From Acidimicrobiia bacterium (lineage in GTDB: Bacteria > Actinomycetota > Acidimicrobiia > IMCC26256 > PALSA-610), in the NCBI GenBank assembly GCA_026002935.1, contig BPGH01000001.1, forward strand, positions 1,227,965 to 1,291,964: a stretch of DNA of 64,000 nucleotides, written 5' to 3'. The notes under the pieces are model-generated. The model was not told the DNA's origin and did not search any database. It saw only the letters and a list, made by a program, of their open reading frames with translations. The position numbers and the translations under genes were made by a program. Positions 47,391 to 62,103 of the stretch are shown one piece after another (position 1 is the stretch's first letter; each line of letters opens with the position of its first letter).

Positions 47391-47681
47391 TCAGGAGACC
47401 TGCGCCTCGTCGACCGCCCAGCCCTTGCGGAGGCGCCGGCGCTCCTCCTCGGTGTAGCCGCCCCAGACGCCGGCCTCCTGGTTGGTCGCGAGCGCGAAGT
47501 CGAGGCACTCCGCCGTGACGGGGCACGTGCCGCACACGCGCTTGGCCGCCGCGATCTGCTCCAGCGCGACGCCCGTGGTGCCGATCGGGAAGAACAGTTC
47601 GGGGCTCGTGTCACGGCACGACGCCCGCGACCGCCACGACTCGGCGTCCCACTCGTGAGTCCGGATCCAGGTCAGCGCCAC
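47391..47681 (-). CDS. whiB: WhiB-family Fe-S regulator
   Basis: 96 residues. The four cluster cysteines are in RASCRDTSPELFF and KRVCGTCPVTAECLDF (spacing Cys...Cys-x2-Cys-x5-Cys), then the GVWGGYTEEERRRLRK turn and basic tail. The order resembles WhiB1. GTG 47681 follows AGGGGGGACCAC. It converges with pdtaS. WhiB proteins bind [4Fe-4S] and the sigma factor and respond to NO or redox state. Confidence 0.94.
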   Translation of the reverse strand: MALTWIRTHEWDAESWRSRASCRDTSPELFFPIGTTGVALEQIAAAKRVCGTCPVTAECLDFALATNQEAGVWGGYTEEERRRLRKGWAVDEAQVS

Positions 47682-47739
47682 GTGGTCCCCCCTGAACGTC
47701 GCAGCCCGGCGGCGATGATTTCGGTGCGGCGAAGCGGGC

Positions 47740-47768
47740 AGGGTACGGGTTCGTGAACGACCGCGCAA
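47740..47768 (-). promoter_or_regulatory. whiB promoter
   Basis: On the minus strand, TTGCGC (47768-47763), 17-nt spacer, TACCCT (47745-47740), about 60 nt before the whiB GTG. A good actinobacterial sigma-70 match. Confidence 0.6.
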
Positions 47769-47860
47769 GGGTGCTGACCAGGGAATTCACGCGCCGAAAT
47801 GGAACACGTTGCCGCTTTGCGTGGTCGTGTCCGGCTCGGCCGGGCGCGTAGCCTCGCTCC

Positions 47861-48583
47861 GTGGCCGGACCGCTCGTCCTCGCGCACCGCGGCGCCTCGG
47901 CGGACGCCCCCGAGAACACCGTCGCGGCGTTCGCGCTCGCACGTGACCAGGGCGCCGACGGCGTCGAGCTCGACGTCCGGCGCACCGCCGACGGCGTGCT
48001 CGTCGTGCACCACGACCCCGACGTCCCCGGCGTCGGGCGTTGCGCCGACCTCTCGTTCGGCGCGCTGCGCGCCGCGGCGCCCGCGGTCCCGACGCTCGAG
48101 GAGGCGCTCGACGCCTGCGCGGGCCTGCTCGTGAACGTCGAGATCAAGTGCCTGCCGTGGGAGCCCGACGCCGACCCGGACCACGAGGTCGCGCGCGCGG
48201 TGGCCGGGCTCGTCACCGCGCGCGGCACGCCGGTCGTGATCTCCTCGTTCGACCTCGCGACCCTCGACGCGGTGAAGGCCGCCGCCCCCGGGCTCCCGAC
48301 GGGCTACCTGGTGCACGGCCAGGACGTCGGCGACGCGGCGCGGCGCGCACGGGCGGGCGGGCACGAGTGGCTCCACCCCGACCGGGCGGCCGTGCTCGCC
48401 GACCCGGCGCGCGCGGTCGCCGCCGCGCGCGCCCACGGGGTCCGGCTCGACGTGTGGACGGTCGACGACGCCGCCGAGCTGCGGGCGCTCGTCGCGGCCG
48501 GCGTCGACGCCGTGATCACGAACGTGCCGGCGCGGGCGGTCGCGGTGCGGGCCGGGTGCGACCGACGGGGAGGACCAGCGTGA
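47861..48583 (+). CDS. Glycerophosphodiester phosphodiesterase
   Basis: 240 residues, cytoplasmic (no signal peptide). The metal and catalytic residues are in [38 protein letters not shown] and [10 protein letters not shown]; the final strand has [24 protein letters not shown]. It hydrolyses glycerophosphodiesters to glycerol-3-phosphate and an alcohol. GTG 47861. The last 68 bp overlap the convergent lipid kinase gene. Confidence 0.93.
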   Translation: MAGPLVLAHRGASADAPENTVAAFALARDQGADGVELDVRRTADGVLVVHHDPDVPGVGRCADLSFGALRAAAPAVPTLEEALDACAGLLVNVEIKCLPWEPDADPDHEVARAVAGLVTARGTPVVISSFDLATLDAVKAAAPGLPTGYLVHGQDVGDAARRARAGGHEWLHPDRAAVLADPARAVAAARAHGVRLDVWTVDDAAELRALVAAGVDAVITNVPARAVAVRAGCDRRGGPA

Positions 48584-49478
48584 GCGCGTCGGGCTCGTAC
48601 GCGAGGTCGAGCAGGTCCGCGTCCCCGGCGTCGTCGCCGTCGACCTGGTAGGGGAACGGCCCGCGGCCCTCCACGTGCACCGCGCGCACGTCGTGGCGGC
48701 GCACGATCGACCGCTGCCGCCGCAGCAGCCGCCCGGACCCCATCGCCGACGCGGCGCCCGCGAGGAGCACGGCCGGCGAGAGGCTGCGGAACGCCGTCAC
48801 GGCGAGGGGCGTCCCGAGACCGGCCTCCGGCGCGACGTGCAGCGGTCGGGACCCGAGATACGTGTACGGCGTCGTCTTCGAGACGATCGCGAAGTAGGCG
48901 CCCTCGATCCGCTCGCCCGAGTCGAGGCGGAGGTCGAACCGGGGCTTGCTGCGGTCGTAGTGCCGGAACCACGTCTCGAACGCGGCGACGACGTGGAGCG
49001 GGTGCGACGCGTGCCGCTTCAGCTCGCCGTACCGTTCCACCCGGCGGATGACCGCCGCGTCGAACCCGATCCCCGCGTGGAAGAGGAACACCCGCTCCGC
49101 CGCCCGTCCGATGCCGATGCGCCGGAACGACCGGTGCGCCAGCGACGCCAGCAGCTCGTCGGTCGCGGCGGCGAGGCCCTTGGGCACGCCGATCGTGCGG
49201 GCGTAGACGTTGGTCGAGCCGCCGGGGAGGGGCGCGAGCGCGGTCCGGGTGCCGGCGAGCCCGTCGGCGGCCTCGTTGAGCGTGCCGTCGCCCGCGAGCA
49301 CCGCGACGACGTCGAACCCGTCGTTCGCGGCGGCGCGGGCCAGGCGGGTCGCGTGCCCCCGGCGGGAGGTCTCGGCCACCTCCACGTCGTGCGCCGCCGC
49401 GAGGGTCTTGCGGATGAGGACCCGCTTGCGGGCCGTCACCGAGGACGCCGTCGCGTTGACGAGGAGCAGGACCCGCAT
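48516..49478 (-). CDS. Diacylglycerol/lipid kinase family protein
   Basis: 320 residues. The nucleotide and catalytic motifs are [35 protein letters not shown] and [15 protein letters not shown], with [15 protein letters not shown] and [11 protein letters not shown] later. Typical of YegS/DgkB-like kinases that phosphorylate diacylglycerol or a related lipid at the membrane. Its Pro/Arg-rich C-terminus extends into the GDPD gene (68-bp antisense overlap), so part of it may be read-through. Confidence 0.9.
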   Translation of the reverse strand: MRVLLLVNATASSVTARKRVLIRKTLAAAHDVEVAETSRRGHATRLARAAANDGFDVVAVLAGDGTLNEAADGLAGTRTALAPLPGGSTNVYARTIGVPKGLAAATDELLASLAHRSFRRIGIGRAAERVFLFHAGIGFDAAVIRRVERYGELKRHASHPLHVVAAFETWFRHYDRSKPRFDLRLDSGERIEGAYFAIVSKTTPYTYLGSRPLHVAPEAGLGTPLAVTAFRSLSPAVLLAGAASAMGSGRLLRRQRSIVRRHDVRAVHVEGRGPFPYQVDGDDAGDADLLDLAYEPDALTLVLPVGRTRPAPRPPAPARS

Positions 49479-49510
49479 CGAGCGCCGCAGGGTACCCGTA
49501 CGATCGGCCG

Positions 49511-50221
49511 GTGCCCGTCCCCGCCTCCCGAGACCTCCGCTCGCTCGCCCTCGAGGTGAGCGGGTGCCGGGCCTGCCCCCGGCTCGTCGCGTGGCGCGAG
49601 CAGGTGGCGCGCGAACGGCGCGCCGCGTACCGCGGCGAGGAGTACTGGGGCCGGCCGGTCCCCGGGTTCGGGGACCCCCGCGCGCGCCTGCTCGTGGTCG
49701 GCCTCGCCCCGGCCGCCCACGGCGGCAACCGCACGGGGCGCATCTTCACCGGCGACCGGTCCGGCGACTTCCTCTTCGCCTCGCTGCACCGCACCGGGTT
49801 CGCGAACCAGCCGACCTCGACCGCGCGCGACGACGGCCTGCGGCTGCGCGACGCGTACGTCGCGGCCGCGGTGCGCTGCGCCCCGCCGGCCAACAAGCCG
49901 ACGCCCGCGGAGCGCGACGAGTGCCGGCCCTATCTCGTGCGCGAGCTGGAGCTCCTGCGCCGTCTGCGCGCGGTCGTGGTGCTCGGTGCCTTCGCGTACG
50001 GGGCGACATGGGCGGCACTGCGCGACCACGGCGTGCCGCTGCCCGCACGCCGTCCCCGCTTCGCGCACGGGATGGAGGTCGACGCGGGCGGCCTCGCGGT
50101 CCTCGGGGCCTTCCACCCGAGCCAGCAGAACACCTTCACCGGCCGGCTCACGCCGGCCATGCTCGACGCCGTGTTCGTGCGCGCGCGTGGCCTCGTGAAC
50201 GCGTCGGGGGCACCGGGGTAG
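49511..50221 (+). CDS. Uracil-DNA glycosylase family 5 (UdgB-like)
   Basis: 236 residues. The Fe-S cluster cysteines are in GCRACPRLVAWRE, RCAPPANKPT and DECRPYLVRE. The active-site motif is GLAPAAHGGNRTGRIFTGD (Ala in place of the family 4 residue), and the second motif is GAFHPSQQNTFTGRLTP. It removes uracil or deaminated bases from DNA. GTG 49511; dapA starts 10 nt after its stop. Confidence 0.92.
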   Translation: MPVPASRDLRSLALEVSGCRACPRLVAWREQVARERRAAYRGEEYWGRPVPGFGDPRARLLVVGLAPAAHGGNRTGRIFTGDRSGDFLFASLHRTGFANQPTSTARDDGLRLRDAYVAAAVRCAPPANKPTPAERDECRPYLVRELELLRRLRAVVVLGAFAYGATWAALRDHGVPLPARRPRFAHGMEVDAGGLAVLGAFHPSQQNTFTGRLTPAMLDAVFVRARGLVNASGAPG

Positions 50222-50231
50222 GCTGGCGGGG

Positions 50232-51131
50232 ATGGCGAGCTCCCTCGACCTCCGGGGCGTGTGGGTCCCGCTGGTCACGCCGTACGACCCCGCGGGCGAC
50301 GTCGACGTCGCCGCGATCGAGCGGCTCTGCGGCGAGTACCTCGACGCCGGCGCGGCGGGCATCGTCGCGCTCGGCACCACCGGCGAGTCCGCCGCGCTCG
50401 ACGCGCAGGAGAAGCGCGCGGTCGTCGACGCCTGCTCCCGGGTCTGCGCCGCCCGCGGTGCGCCGCTCATCGTCGGGACCGGCACCAACAACACGCGCAC
50501 GACGATCGCCGCGACCCGGGCGCTCGACGGGATCCCCGCCGTCGTCGGCGCGCTGGTCGTCGTGCCGTACTACGTGCGGCCCTCGGAGGCGGGCATCGTC
50601 GCCCACTTCGAGGCGGTGGCGCAGGCCAGCCCGGTGCCCGTCGTGCTCTACAACATCCCGTACCGCACGGGGCGCGGGCTGGGGGCCCCGGCCCTGCTGG
50701 AGCTCGCGCGCGTCCCCAACATCGCGGGGGTCAAGCAGGCGGTCGGCGCGCTCGACGCCGACACGCTCGAGGTCCTCGCGCAGGCGCCCGAGGGGTTCGG
50801 CGTGCTCGGCGGCGAGGACCCGGTGCTGTTCCCGATCGTGTGCATGGGCGGGGTCGGGGCGATCGCCGCCTCCGCGCACCTGTGCACCGAGCGCTTCGTC
50901 GCGATGATCGAGTGCGGGCTCACCGGCAAGCTCGAGGACGGCCGGGCCCACGCCGAGGCCCTGCTGCCGGTCGTGCGGGCGGCCTTCGCCGAGCCGAACC
51001 CCGCCGTGTTCAAGGGCGTCCTGCACGCCCAGGGCCGCATCGCGACCCCCGACGTGCGCCCGCCGCTCACCAACGCCTCGGCCGGGGCGGTCGAACGGTG
51101 CCTCGCGGCCGTGGAGGCCGCCACCCGCTGA
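50232..51131 (+). CDS. dapA: 4-hydroxy-tetrahydrodipicolinate synthase-like protein
   Basis: 299 residues, TIM barrel. LVTPYDPAGDVDVAAIERLC, the TTGE motif GTTGESAALD, catalytic Tyr in VLYNIPYRTG and the Schiff-base Lys in NIAGVKQAVGA are present. It condenses pyruvate with aspartate semialdehyde for lysine and peptidoglycan; other lyases of the family share these motifs. C-terminal NPAVFKGVLHAQG is as in DapA. It follows the UDG gene by 10 nt. Confidence 0.9.
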   Translation: MASSLDLRGVWVPLVTPYDPAGDVDVAAIERLCGEYLDAGAAGIVALGTTGESAALDAQEKRAVVDACSRVCAARGAPLIVGTGTNNTRTTIAATRALDGIPAVVGALVVVPYYVRPSEAGIVAHFEAVAQASPVPVVLYNIPYRTGRGLGAPALLELARVPNIAGVKQAVGALDADTLEVLAQAPEGFGVLGGEDPVLFPIVCMGGVGAIAASAHLCTERFVAMIECGLTGKLEDGRAHAEALLPVVRAAFAEPNPAVFKGVLHAQGRIATPDVRPPLTNASAGAVERCLAAVEAATR

Positions 51132-51185
51132 GCCCCGGGCGGTCGCCGCCCGCGCCGTCGGTGCCCGCGTCGCGGCGGCCGTTTC

Positions 51186-51206
51186 GATACGGTACGGTTC
51201 CGTATC
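51186..51206. promoter_or_regulatory. Inverted-repeat operator before the MFS exporter
   Basis: GATACGG (51186-51192), 7-nt spacer, CCGTATC (51200-51206), 32 bp before the ATG. Likely bound by the TetR protein encoded just after the exporter. Confidence 0.5.
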
Positions 51207-51238
51207 TGTACGACCGACCGCCGAAAGCGAGCGAACCG

Positions 51239-52857
51239 ATGGCCACCCCCGCCGCCGCGCCGCCCGTGCCGTGGGACCGCACCAGCCGCGCCTACCGCAA
51301 CCGCTGGTGGATCCTCGCGGTGCTGTGCCTCAGCCTCCTCGTCATCATCGTCGACAACTCGATCCTCAACGTCGCGATCCCCACCCTCGTGCGCGACCTG
51401 GGCGCCACCACGAGCCAGCTCCAGTGGATCGTCGACTCGTACACGCTCGTGTTCGCGGGCCTGCTGCTCACCGCCGGGAGCCTCGGCGACCGGTTCGGGC
51501 GGCGCGGTGCGCTCCAGTTCGGCATGGCCGTGTTCGGGGCGGGCTCGCTCGCGGCCGCACTCGTGAGCAACGCGAACCAGCTCATCGCCGCGCGGGCCGT
51601 CATGGGGATCGGCAGCGCGTTCATCATGCCGGCGACGCTGTCGATCATCACCAACGTGTTCCCGCCCGACGAGCGCGGTCGCGCGATCGCGCTGTGGGCG
51701 TCGATCGCGGGCGTCGCGACGGCCCTCGGCCCGATCAGCGGCGGGTTCCTGCTCGAGCACTTCTACTGGGGTTCGGTCTTCTGGGTGAACATCCCGATCG
51801 TCGCCGTCGCGCTCGTCGCCGGCGTCTTCCTGATCCCGACCTCGCGGGACCCCTCGGAGCCGGCGCTCGACCCGCTCGGCGCGCTCCTGTCGATCGTGGG
51901 GCTCGGGGCCCTCGTGTTCTCGATCATCCAGGCGCCCGAGGACGGATGGACCCACCCGACGATCCTGGCCGGGTTCGCCGTGGCGGCCGTCGTCCTCGGC
52001 GCGTTCGCGCTCTGGGAGCGGCACACGCCGAGCCCGATGCTCGACATGTCGTTCTTCCGCAACCCCCGGTTCAGCGCCGCGAGCGCGGGCATCACGCTCA
52101 TCTTCTTCGCGATGTTCGGGACGATCTTCCTGCTCACCCAGCACCTCCAGTTCGTGATGGGCTACAGCGCGCTCGAGGCGGGGACCCGGCTGCTGCCCTG
52201 GGCCGCGGTGATGCTCGTGGTCGCGCCCAACAGCGCGCGGCTCGCCGAGCGGTTCGGCACGAAGCTCGTCGTCGGCGCCGGCATGAGCGTCACCGCCCTG
52301 GCCCTCGTCCTCTCGCCGGGATGCCCGGCGAGGGCGCCGACTACTGGGGCGACGTCGCGTGGCGCATGGTCCTGATGGCCACCGGCATGTCGCTCGTGAT
52401 GGCCCCGGCGACGGAGTCGATCATGGGTTCGCTGCCCCGTGCGAAGGCCGGTGTCGGCTCCGCCGTCAACGACACGACGCGCCAGGTCGGTGGCGCGTTC
52501 GGCGTCGCCATCGTGGGGTCGGTGATGGCGTCGGTGTACGCGCCGCGCGTCGCCGACCTCTTCGCCCGGCTCGGCATCACCGGCGAACCGGCGGAGCACG
52601 CCCAGGACGGGCTCGGTCAGGCCCTCCAGGTCGCGGCCGACCCGCGGGTCCCCGAGGCGGTGGGCGCGCAGATCGTGAGCGGCGCGAAGGACGCGTTCAC
52701 GGCCGGCATGCACCGCGGGGTGCTCGTCGCCGCCGCGGGCGCGCTGATCGGCGCGATCGTCGTGTTCCGCTGGCTGCCGGCGCGCGCGCCCGCGCCGCCG
52801 GAGGGCGCCGCCGGCCCCGGCGGGCCCGGGCCGGCACGGGCGCCGGAGCCGGTGTGA
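51239..52857 (+). CDS. MFS multidrug exporter, DHA2 (14-helix) family (one frameshift)
   Basis: About 539 residues. Family motifs: LLVIIVDNSILNVAIPTL (helix 1, motif D1), QLQWIVDSYTLVFAGLLL, GSLGDRFGRRGALQ (motif A) and IAGVATALGPISGGFLLEHF (motif C). A base is missing near 52315-52318; the protein then continues GMPGEGADYW, MSLVMAPATESIMGSLPRAK and VNDTTRQVGGAFGVAIVG. It exports drugs or related compounds with proton exchange. Its stop overlaps the tetR start. Confidence 0.9.
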
Positions 52858-53500
52858 CCGCCCCGGTCGGCCGGCGGGAGCGGGGGCGCGCCGCCCGGCG
52901 GGCCGCCCGCGCAGCACGCGGTGCGACCGCGCGATCCTGGACGCGACGGTGGCGGAGTACGCGGAGCGCGGTCTCGACGGCACCAGCGTCGACGCGATCG
53001 CGGCGCGTGCGGGCGTGAGCAAGGCGACGATCTACCGGCGCTACCCGTCGAAGATCGAGCTCGTCGCCGCCGCGATGTTCGCGGTCGCGGAGGACCGTGC
53101 ACCCAAGCCCGACACCGGCTCCCTCCGCGACGACCTGTGCACCTCGATCCGGAACCTGCGCGACCTGCTCGCGGACCCGGTGTTGGGGCGCAACGTGCGC
53201 ATGATCGTCGCCGACGCGGCCCGCAACCCGGAGCTCGCCCGCGTCCACCACGAGTTCGTGCAGTCGCGCCGGGCGCGCTCGGTCGAGGTGCTCGCCGCCG
53301 CGGCCGCGCGCGGCGAGCTCCGGCCCGACGTCGACCTCGAGGCCGCGGTCGACGCGCTCGTCGGCCCCGTCTTCTACCGTCACCTCGTGAGCGGCATGCC
53401 GGTCGACGACCGGTACCTCGGACAGCTCGTCGACGCGTTCGTCGCCGCGTACGGGGTCGGCCGTCGGTCGGGTCCCCGGGAGGGGACCGCCGGCACCTGA
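52854..53500 (+). CDS. TetR-family regulator of the exporter (one frameshift)
   Basis: About 215 residues. GTG 52854 overlaps the exporter stop. The N-terminal Arg-rich part ([15 protein letters not shown]) runs in one frame, and the HTH (ILDATVAEYAERGLDGTSVD, then RAGVSKATIYRRYPSK) in the next; one base is missing near 52930-52937. The C-terminal domain has NVRMIVADAARNPELARVH and the GPVFYRHLVSG element of the TetR_C_16-like group. An ATG at 52949 would give a protein that lacks the first helix. Confidence 0.85.
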
Positions 53501-53637
53501 CGTCGCGCGCGGCCGCGCGGGAGCCGGTCGCGAGCGGAATCGTGCGCGTCACGTGGTCGGACGTCCCGCCGAACCGGTCGTGGTCGGTGCCCGCCGTCGA
53601 CCCGCCGGGGCGCCGTCGACGCCGGACGGTCTCGCCG

Positions 53638-57221
<3,584 letters not shown>

Positions 57222-57332
57222 GGGCGCTTCCTTCGCGTCGGCACCCTCAATCGTGTACCACGGCGCCGACCTGAGGAAGCGCCCCCGTCGGCCCGGCCCG
57301 GTGGCGGATGCGCCCGGCCGCCGGCGCCGCGC

Positions 57333-58698
<1,366 letters not shown>

Positions 58699-58704
58699 GG
58701 CGCG

Positions 58705-59199
58705 TCAGAGGTAGGCGCCGGGCGTGCGCTCGGTCGACGCCATCTCCAGCGCCCGCCGCTGGCGCATCTCCTCGAACTGCCGCTGCGCAGCCATCTGCTG
58801 GGTGAACAGCGTCGCCTGGATCCCGTGGAACAGGCCCTCGAGCCAGCCGACGAGCTGCGCCTGCGCGATGCGCAGCTCCCCCTCGCTCGGCGTCTCGCTG
58901 CTGAACGGCAACGAGACCTCCGAGAGCTCCTTGCGCAGCTCCTCGGAGAGGATCTCCTCGAGCTCGTGGATCGAGCGCTCGTGGATCTCGCGCAGCGACC
59001 GGCGGCCCGCGTCGTCGAGCGGCGCGCGGCGGGCCTCGTCGAGCAGCGACCGCACCATCGACGCGATGCGGATCAGCTTCGTCGGGCGCTGGACCTGCTC
59101 GCCCTCGCCCTCGGCCTGGGCCTCGGGGCGCGGCCCGTCGACGACCTCGGGGGTCAGCGGCCCGTCGGGCTGCGGGTTCGTCGGGGGCGTCTCGGTCAC
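58705..59199 (-). CDS. bpa: Bacterial proteasome activator (DUF2587)
   Basis: 164 residues. Acidic N-terminus, then a four-helix core with KLIRIASMVRSLLDEARRAP, IHERSIHELEEILSEELRKE and AQLVGWLEGLFHGIQATLF. The C-terminal end is PGAYL, the tail that docks into the 20S proteasome ring (mycobacterial Bpa ends GQYL). It is an ATP-independent ring activator for unfolded proteins. Its presence implies that the genome has prcAB. GTG 59199. It lies 6 nt upstream of the DAHP synthase gene on the same strand. Confidence 0.93.
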   Translation of the reverse strand: MTETPPTNPQPDGPLTPEVVDGPRPEAQAEGEGEQVQRPTKLIRIASMVRSLLDEARRAPLDDAGRRSLREIHERSIHELEEILSEELRKELSEVSLPFSSETPSEGELRIAQAQLVGWLEGLFHGIQATLFTQQMAAQRQFEEMRQRRALEMASTERTPGAYL

Positions 59200-59233
59200 G
59201 GCTCGCCAGGTTACCGGCCGGTCGGCGCCGGCA

Positions 59234-60664
59234 TCACAGCGAGACGACCACGAGCCGCGGCTCGGTCATCTCCTGCACCGCGTACGCGGGGCCCTCCCGA
59301 GTGTTCCCGCTGTCGCGGACGCCGCCGTACGGCTGCTGGTCGGCCCGGTAGGTGGGCACCTCGTTGACGAGCACCCCGCCGAAGTCGAGGGTGCGGGCGG
59401 CCCGCAGCCCGTCGGCGAGGCTCGCCGTGAAGATCGCGGCCTGGAGGCCGTAGCGCGTGTCGTTGGCGAGGCGCAGCGCCTCGTCGAGGTCGCGGTAGCG
59501 GGCGATGCCGACGACCGGACCGAACACCTCGAGCGCGCACACCTTCATGCCGGGGGTCACGCCGTCGAGGACCGTCGGCGCCAGCACCCCGTCGTCGCGC
59601 ACCTGCCCGCCCGCGAGCACCGCCGCGCCGGCGGCGACCGCCTCGTCGACCCACGACCGCACCCGCTCGCGCTCGGGGACCGAGATGAGCGCCGACACGT
59701 CGGTGCGCTCGTCGAGCGGGTCGCCGACGACCAGCGCCTCGACGAGCGGGACGAACGCGTCGACGAATTCGTCGTGGACCGCCTCGTGCACGAGCACGCG
59801 CTGGGTCGAGATGCAGGACTGGCCGGCGTGGCTGAACCCCGCGACCGCGATCTTGCGCGCGGCGGCCCCGACGTCGGCGGACGGCTCGATGATCACCGGC
59901 GCGTTGTTGCCGAGCTCGAGCCCGACCTTCTTGCGCGGGGCGCGCGCCCGGATCCCCCAGCCGACGTCGGGGGAGCCGGTGAACGTGATCATCGCGACGC
60001 CCGGATGGTCGACGAGCGCGTTGCCGACGGTTCCCCCGCCGCCGGTCACGACGTGGAGCTGGTCGGCGGGCAGGCCGCACTCGTCGACGAGCAGGCGCGC
60101 GAACGCGAGCGCCGAGACGGGCGTCTGGCTCGCGGGCTTCAGCACGACCGGGCAGCCGGCCGCGATCGCCGGGGCGACCTTGTGGACCACGAGGTTGAGG
60201 GGGAAGTTGAACGGGCTGATCGCGCCGACGACCCCGACGGGCACCCGGAGCGTGAACGCGAGCTTGCCCGCGCCCGCCGGTGACGCCTCCATCGGCACGA
60301 CCTCGCCGGCGAGCGTGCGCGCCGCGACCGCGGCGAACGTGCAGGTCGACACCGCGCGTTCGGCCTCGACACGGGCCGTGCGGATCGGCTTCGCGGCCTC
60401 GGCCGCGATCGTGCGTGCGAACTCCTCGACGCGGGCGGCGAGCAGCCGCGCCGCCGAGTCGAGGATCTCGGCGCGCCGCCACTGGGGGAGCGGGCCGCGT
60501 TCGAGCGCCCTGCGCGCCGCGGCGACGGCGCGGTCGACCTCGGCCGGGCCGCACTCGGGCACGCGCGCGACCGGCGCGCCGTCGTAGGGGGCCCGCACCT
60601 CGATCCAGCGCCCGGTCGTGACCTGCTCGCCGGCGACGGGGACCGCCCAGTCGTGCGCCCGCAT
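59234..60664 (-). CDS. NAD(P)-dependent aldehyde dehydrogenase
   Basis: 476 residues. Cofactor region ISPFNFPLNLVVHKVAPAIA with the key Lys in VVLKPASQTP, catalytic Glu in GLELGNNAPVIIE and catalytic Cys in AGQSCISTQRVLVHE. C-terminal EVFGPVVGIARY and YGGVRDSGNTREG are as usual. The ELGNNAP form (not ELGG) is found in methylmalonate-semialdehyde- and phosphoglycerate-type members and in many actinobacterial ALDHs. Substrate unknown. Confidence 0.9.
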   Translation of the reverse strand: MRAHDWAVPVAGEQVTTGRWIEVRAPYDGAPVARVPECGPAEVDRAVAAARRALERGPLPQWRRAEILDSAARLLAARVEEFARTIAAEAAKPIRTARVEAERAVSTCTFAAVAARTLAGEVVPMEASPAGAGKLAFTLRVPVGVVGAISPFNFPLNLVVHKVAPAIAAGCPVVLKPASQTPVSALAFARLLVDECGLPADQLHVVTGGGGTVGNALVDHPGVAMITFTGSPDVGWGIRARAPRKKVGLELGNNAPVIIEPSADVGAAARKIAVAGFSHAGQSCISTQRVLVHEAVHDEFVDAFVPLVEALVVGDPLDERTDVSALISVPERERVRSWVDEAVAAGAAVLAGGQVRDDGVLAPTVLDGVTPGMKVCALEVFGPVVGIARYRDLDEALRLANDTRYGLQAAIFTASLADGLRAARTLDFGGVLVNEVPTYRADQQPYGGVRDSGNTREGPAYAVQEMTEPRLVVVSL

Positions 60665-60694
60665 GCGCGCCAGGCTAGGTGCCGGCGGGGGCGG

Positions 60695-61882
60695 TCACGA
60701 GGCGGCGACCGCCGCCTTGCGCCGGCGGGGGAGCGGCCCGTCGAGCGTCTCGAGCGCGCCCAGCCGCGGGTCGTTGGAGAACACCTCGACGATCGGTTCG
60801 CGCAGCCCCAGGCGGCGCTGGAGGCGCTCCACGTCGAGCTCCTGGTTCCACAGCACGAACGTCGCGACGATCCCCGCGTTCCCGGCCCGGGCCGTCCGGC
60901 CCGAGCGGTGGACGTAGTTCTTCGGGTCGTCGGGCGGGTCGAAGTGGACGACCACGTCGACGTCGTCGACGTGGATGCCCCGGGCGGCGACGTCGGTCGC
61001 GACGAGCACGGCGTGCCCCCCGCTCGCGAAGTCCTTCAGCGCCTTCTCCCGGGCGCTCTGACGGAGGTCGCCGTGGATCGCGCCGGCGACGACCCCCTCG
61101 CGCCGGAGCTGCGACACCAGGCGGTCGGCGCCGCGCCTGGTGCGGACGAACACCATGGTGCGCGACACCCCGGCGGCGATCGCGGCGAGCACCTTGACGC
61201 GGTCGAGCTCGTGGACCTTCAAGAAGCGGTGCACCATCTGCTCGACCGTCGGCGTCTCCGAAACGACCTCGTGGCGGACCGGGTCGCGCATGTAGCGGCG
61301 CACCAGCACGTCGACCTCGCGGTCGAGCGTCGCGGAGAACAGCATCGTCTGGCGGTCGACCGGCACGTGGCGCATGATCCACTCGACCTGCGGCAGGAAG
61401 CCCATGTCGGCCATGCGGTCGGCCTCGTCGACGACGAGCACGTGGATGGCGTCGAGGTGGATCGCCTTGCGCTCGAGGAGGTCGATCAGCCGCCCGGGCG
61501 TCGCGACCGCGATCTCGACCCGGCGGGTGAGCGTCCGCATCTGGCGGTCCATCGAGGTGCCGCCGTAGAACGGGGCGACGCGGGCGCCGACCGGCCGACC
61601 GAGCGGGGTGAGGACCTCGACGACCTGCTTGGCCAGCTCGCGGGTCGGTACGAGCACGAGCCCGGTGGGGTGCCCGGGCCGGGCCTCGCGCACGGTCTGG
61701 AGCATCGGGAGGCCGAACGCGAGCGTCTTGCCGGAGCCGGTCTTGGCCTTGCCGCAGACGTCGCGGCCGGCGAGGGCGTCGGTGATGGTGGCCTGCTGGA
61801 TCGGGAAGGGTTGCTGGATGCCCGCGGCCGCGAGGGCGCGGACGATCTCGGCCTCCAGGCCGAGGTCTGCGAAGGTGGGCAC
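60695..61882 (-). CDS. DEAD-box RNA helicase
   Basis: 395 residues. Q motif (GIQQPFPIQQATI), motif I AKTGSGKTLAFGLPML, Ia PTRELAKQV, Ib TPGRLIDLL, II VVDEADRM (DEAD), III FSATLD, V ATDVAARGIH and VI HRSGRTARAG are all intact. Short C-terminal basic tail. GTG 61882 follows GAGAGGAAG; the 220-nt region before it has no gene and may be a leader, as cold-responsive helicases often have. Probably ribosome assembly or mRNA decay. Confidence 0.94.
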   Translation of the reverse strand: MPTFADLGLEAEIVRALAAAGIQQPFPIQQATITDALAGRDVCGKAKTGSGKTLAFGLPMLQTVREARPGHPTGLVLVPTRELAKQVVEVLTPLGRPVGARVAPFYGGTSMDRQMRTLTRRVEIAVATPGRLIDLLERKAIHLDAIHVLVVDEADRMADMGFLPQVEWIMRHVPVDRQTMLFSATLDREVDVLVRRYMRDPVRHEVVSETPTVEQMVHRFLKVHELDRVKVLAAIAAGVSRTMVFVRTRRGADRLVSQLRREGVVAGAIHGDLRQSAREKALKDFASGGHAVLVATDVAARGIHVDDVDVVVHFDPPDDPKNYVHRSGRTARAGNAGIVATFVLWNQELDVERLQRRLGLREPIVEVFSNDPRLGALETLDGPLPRRRKAAVAAS

Positions 61883-62103
61883 GTACTGCTTCCTCTCTGA
61901 CGTCGATCGTGTCGGGGGCCGGCCTCGGGGCTCCGGCGGCGGCGCACTGACACGCGACGGGAAGCGTTGAGGTAGCCCGCGAGCGGGGCCGTTCCCCTGC
62001 TCGACCCCGCCAGGGTACCCCATGCGCGGCCCCGTCCTGCGCACCGGTCGCCCGCCGGCCGCGGGTGCGATGATCGGCGGGTGGCCGCGGGGCCCCCGGT
62101 GCG

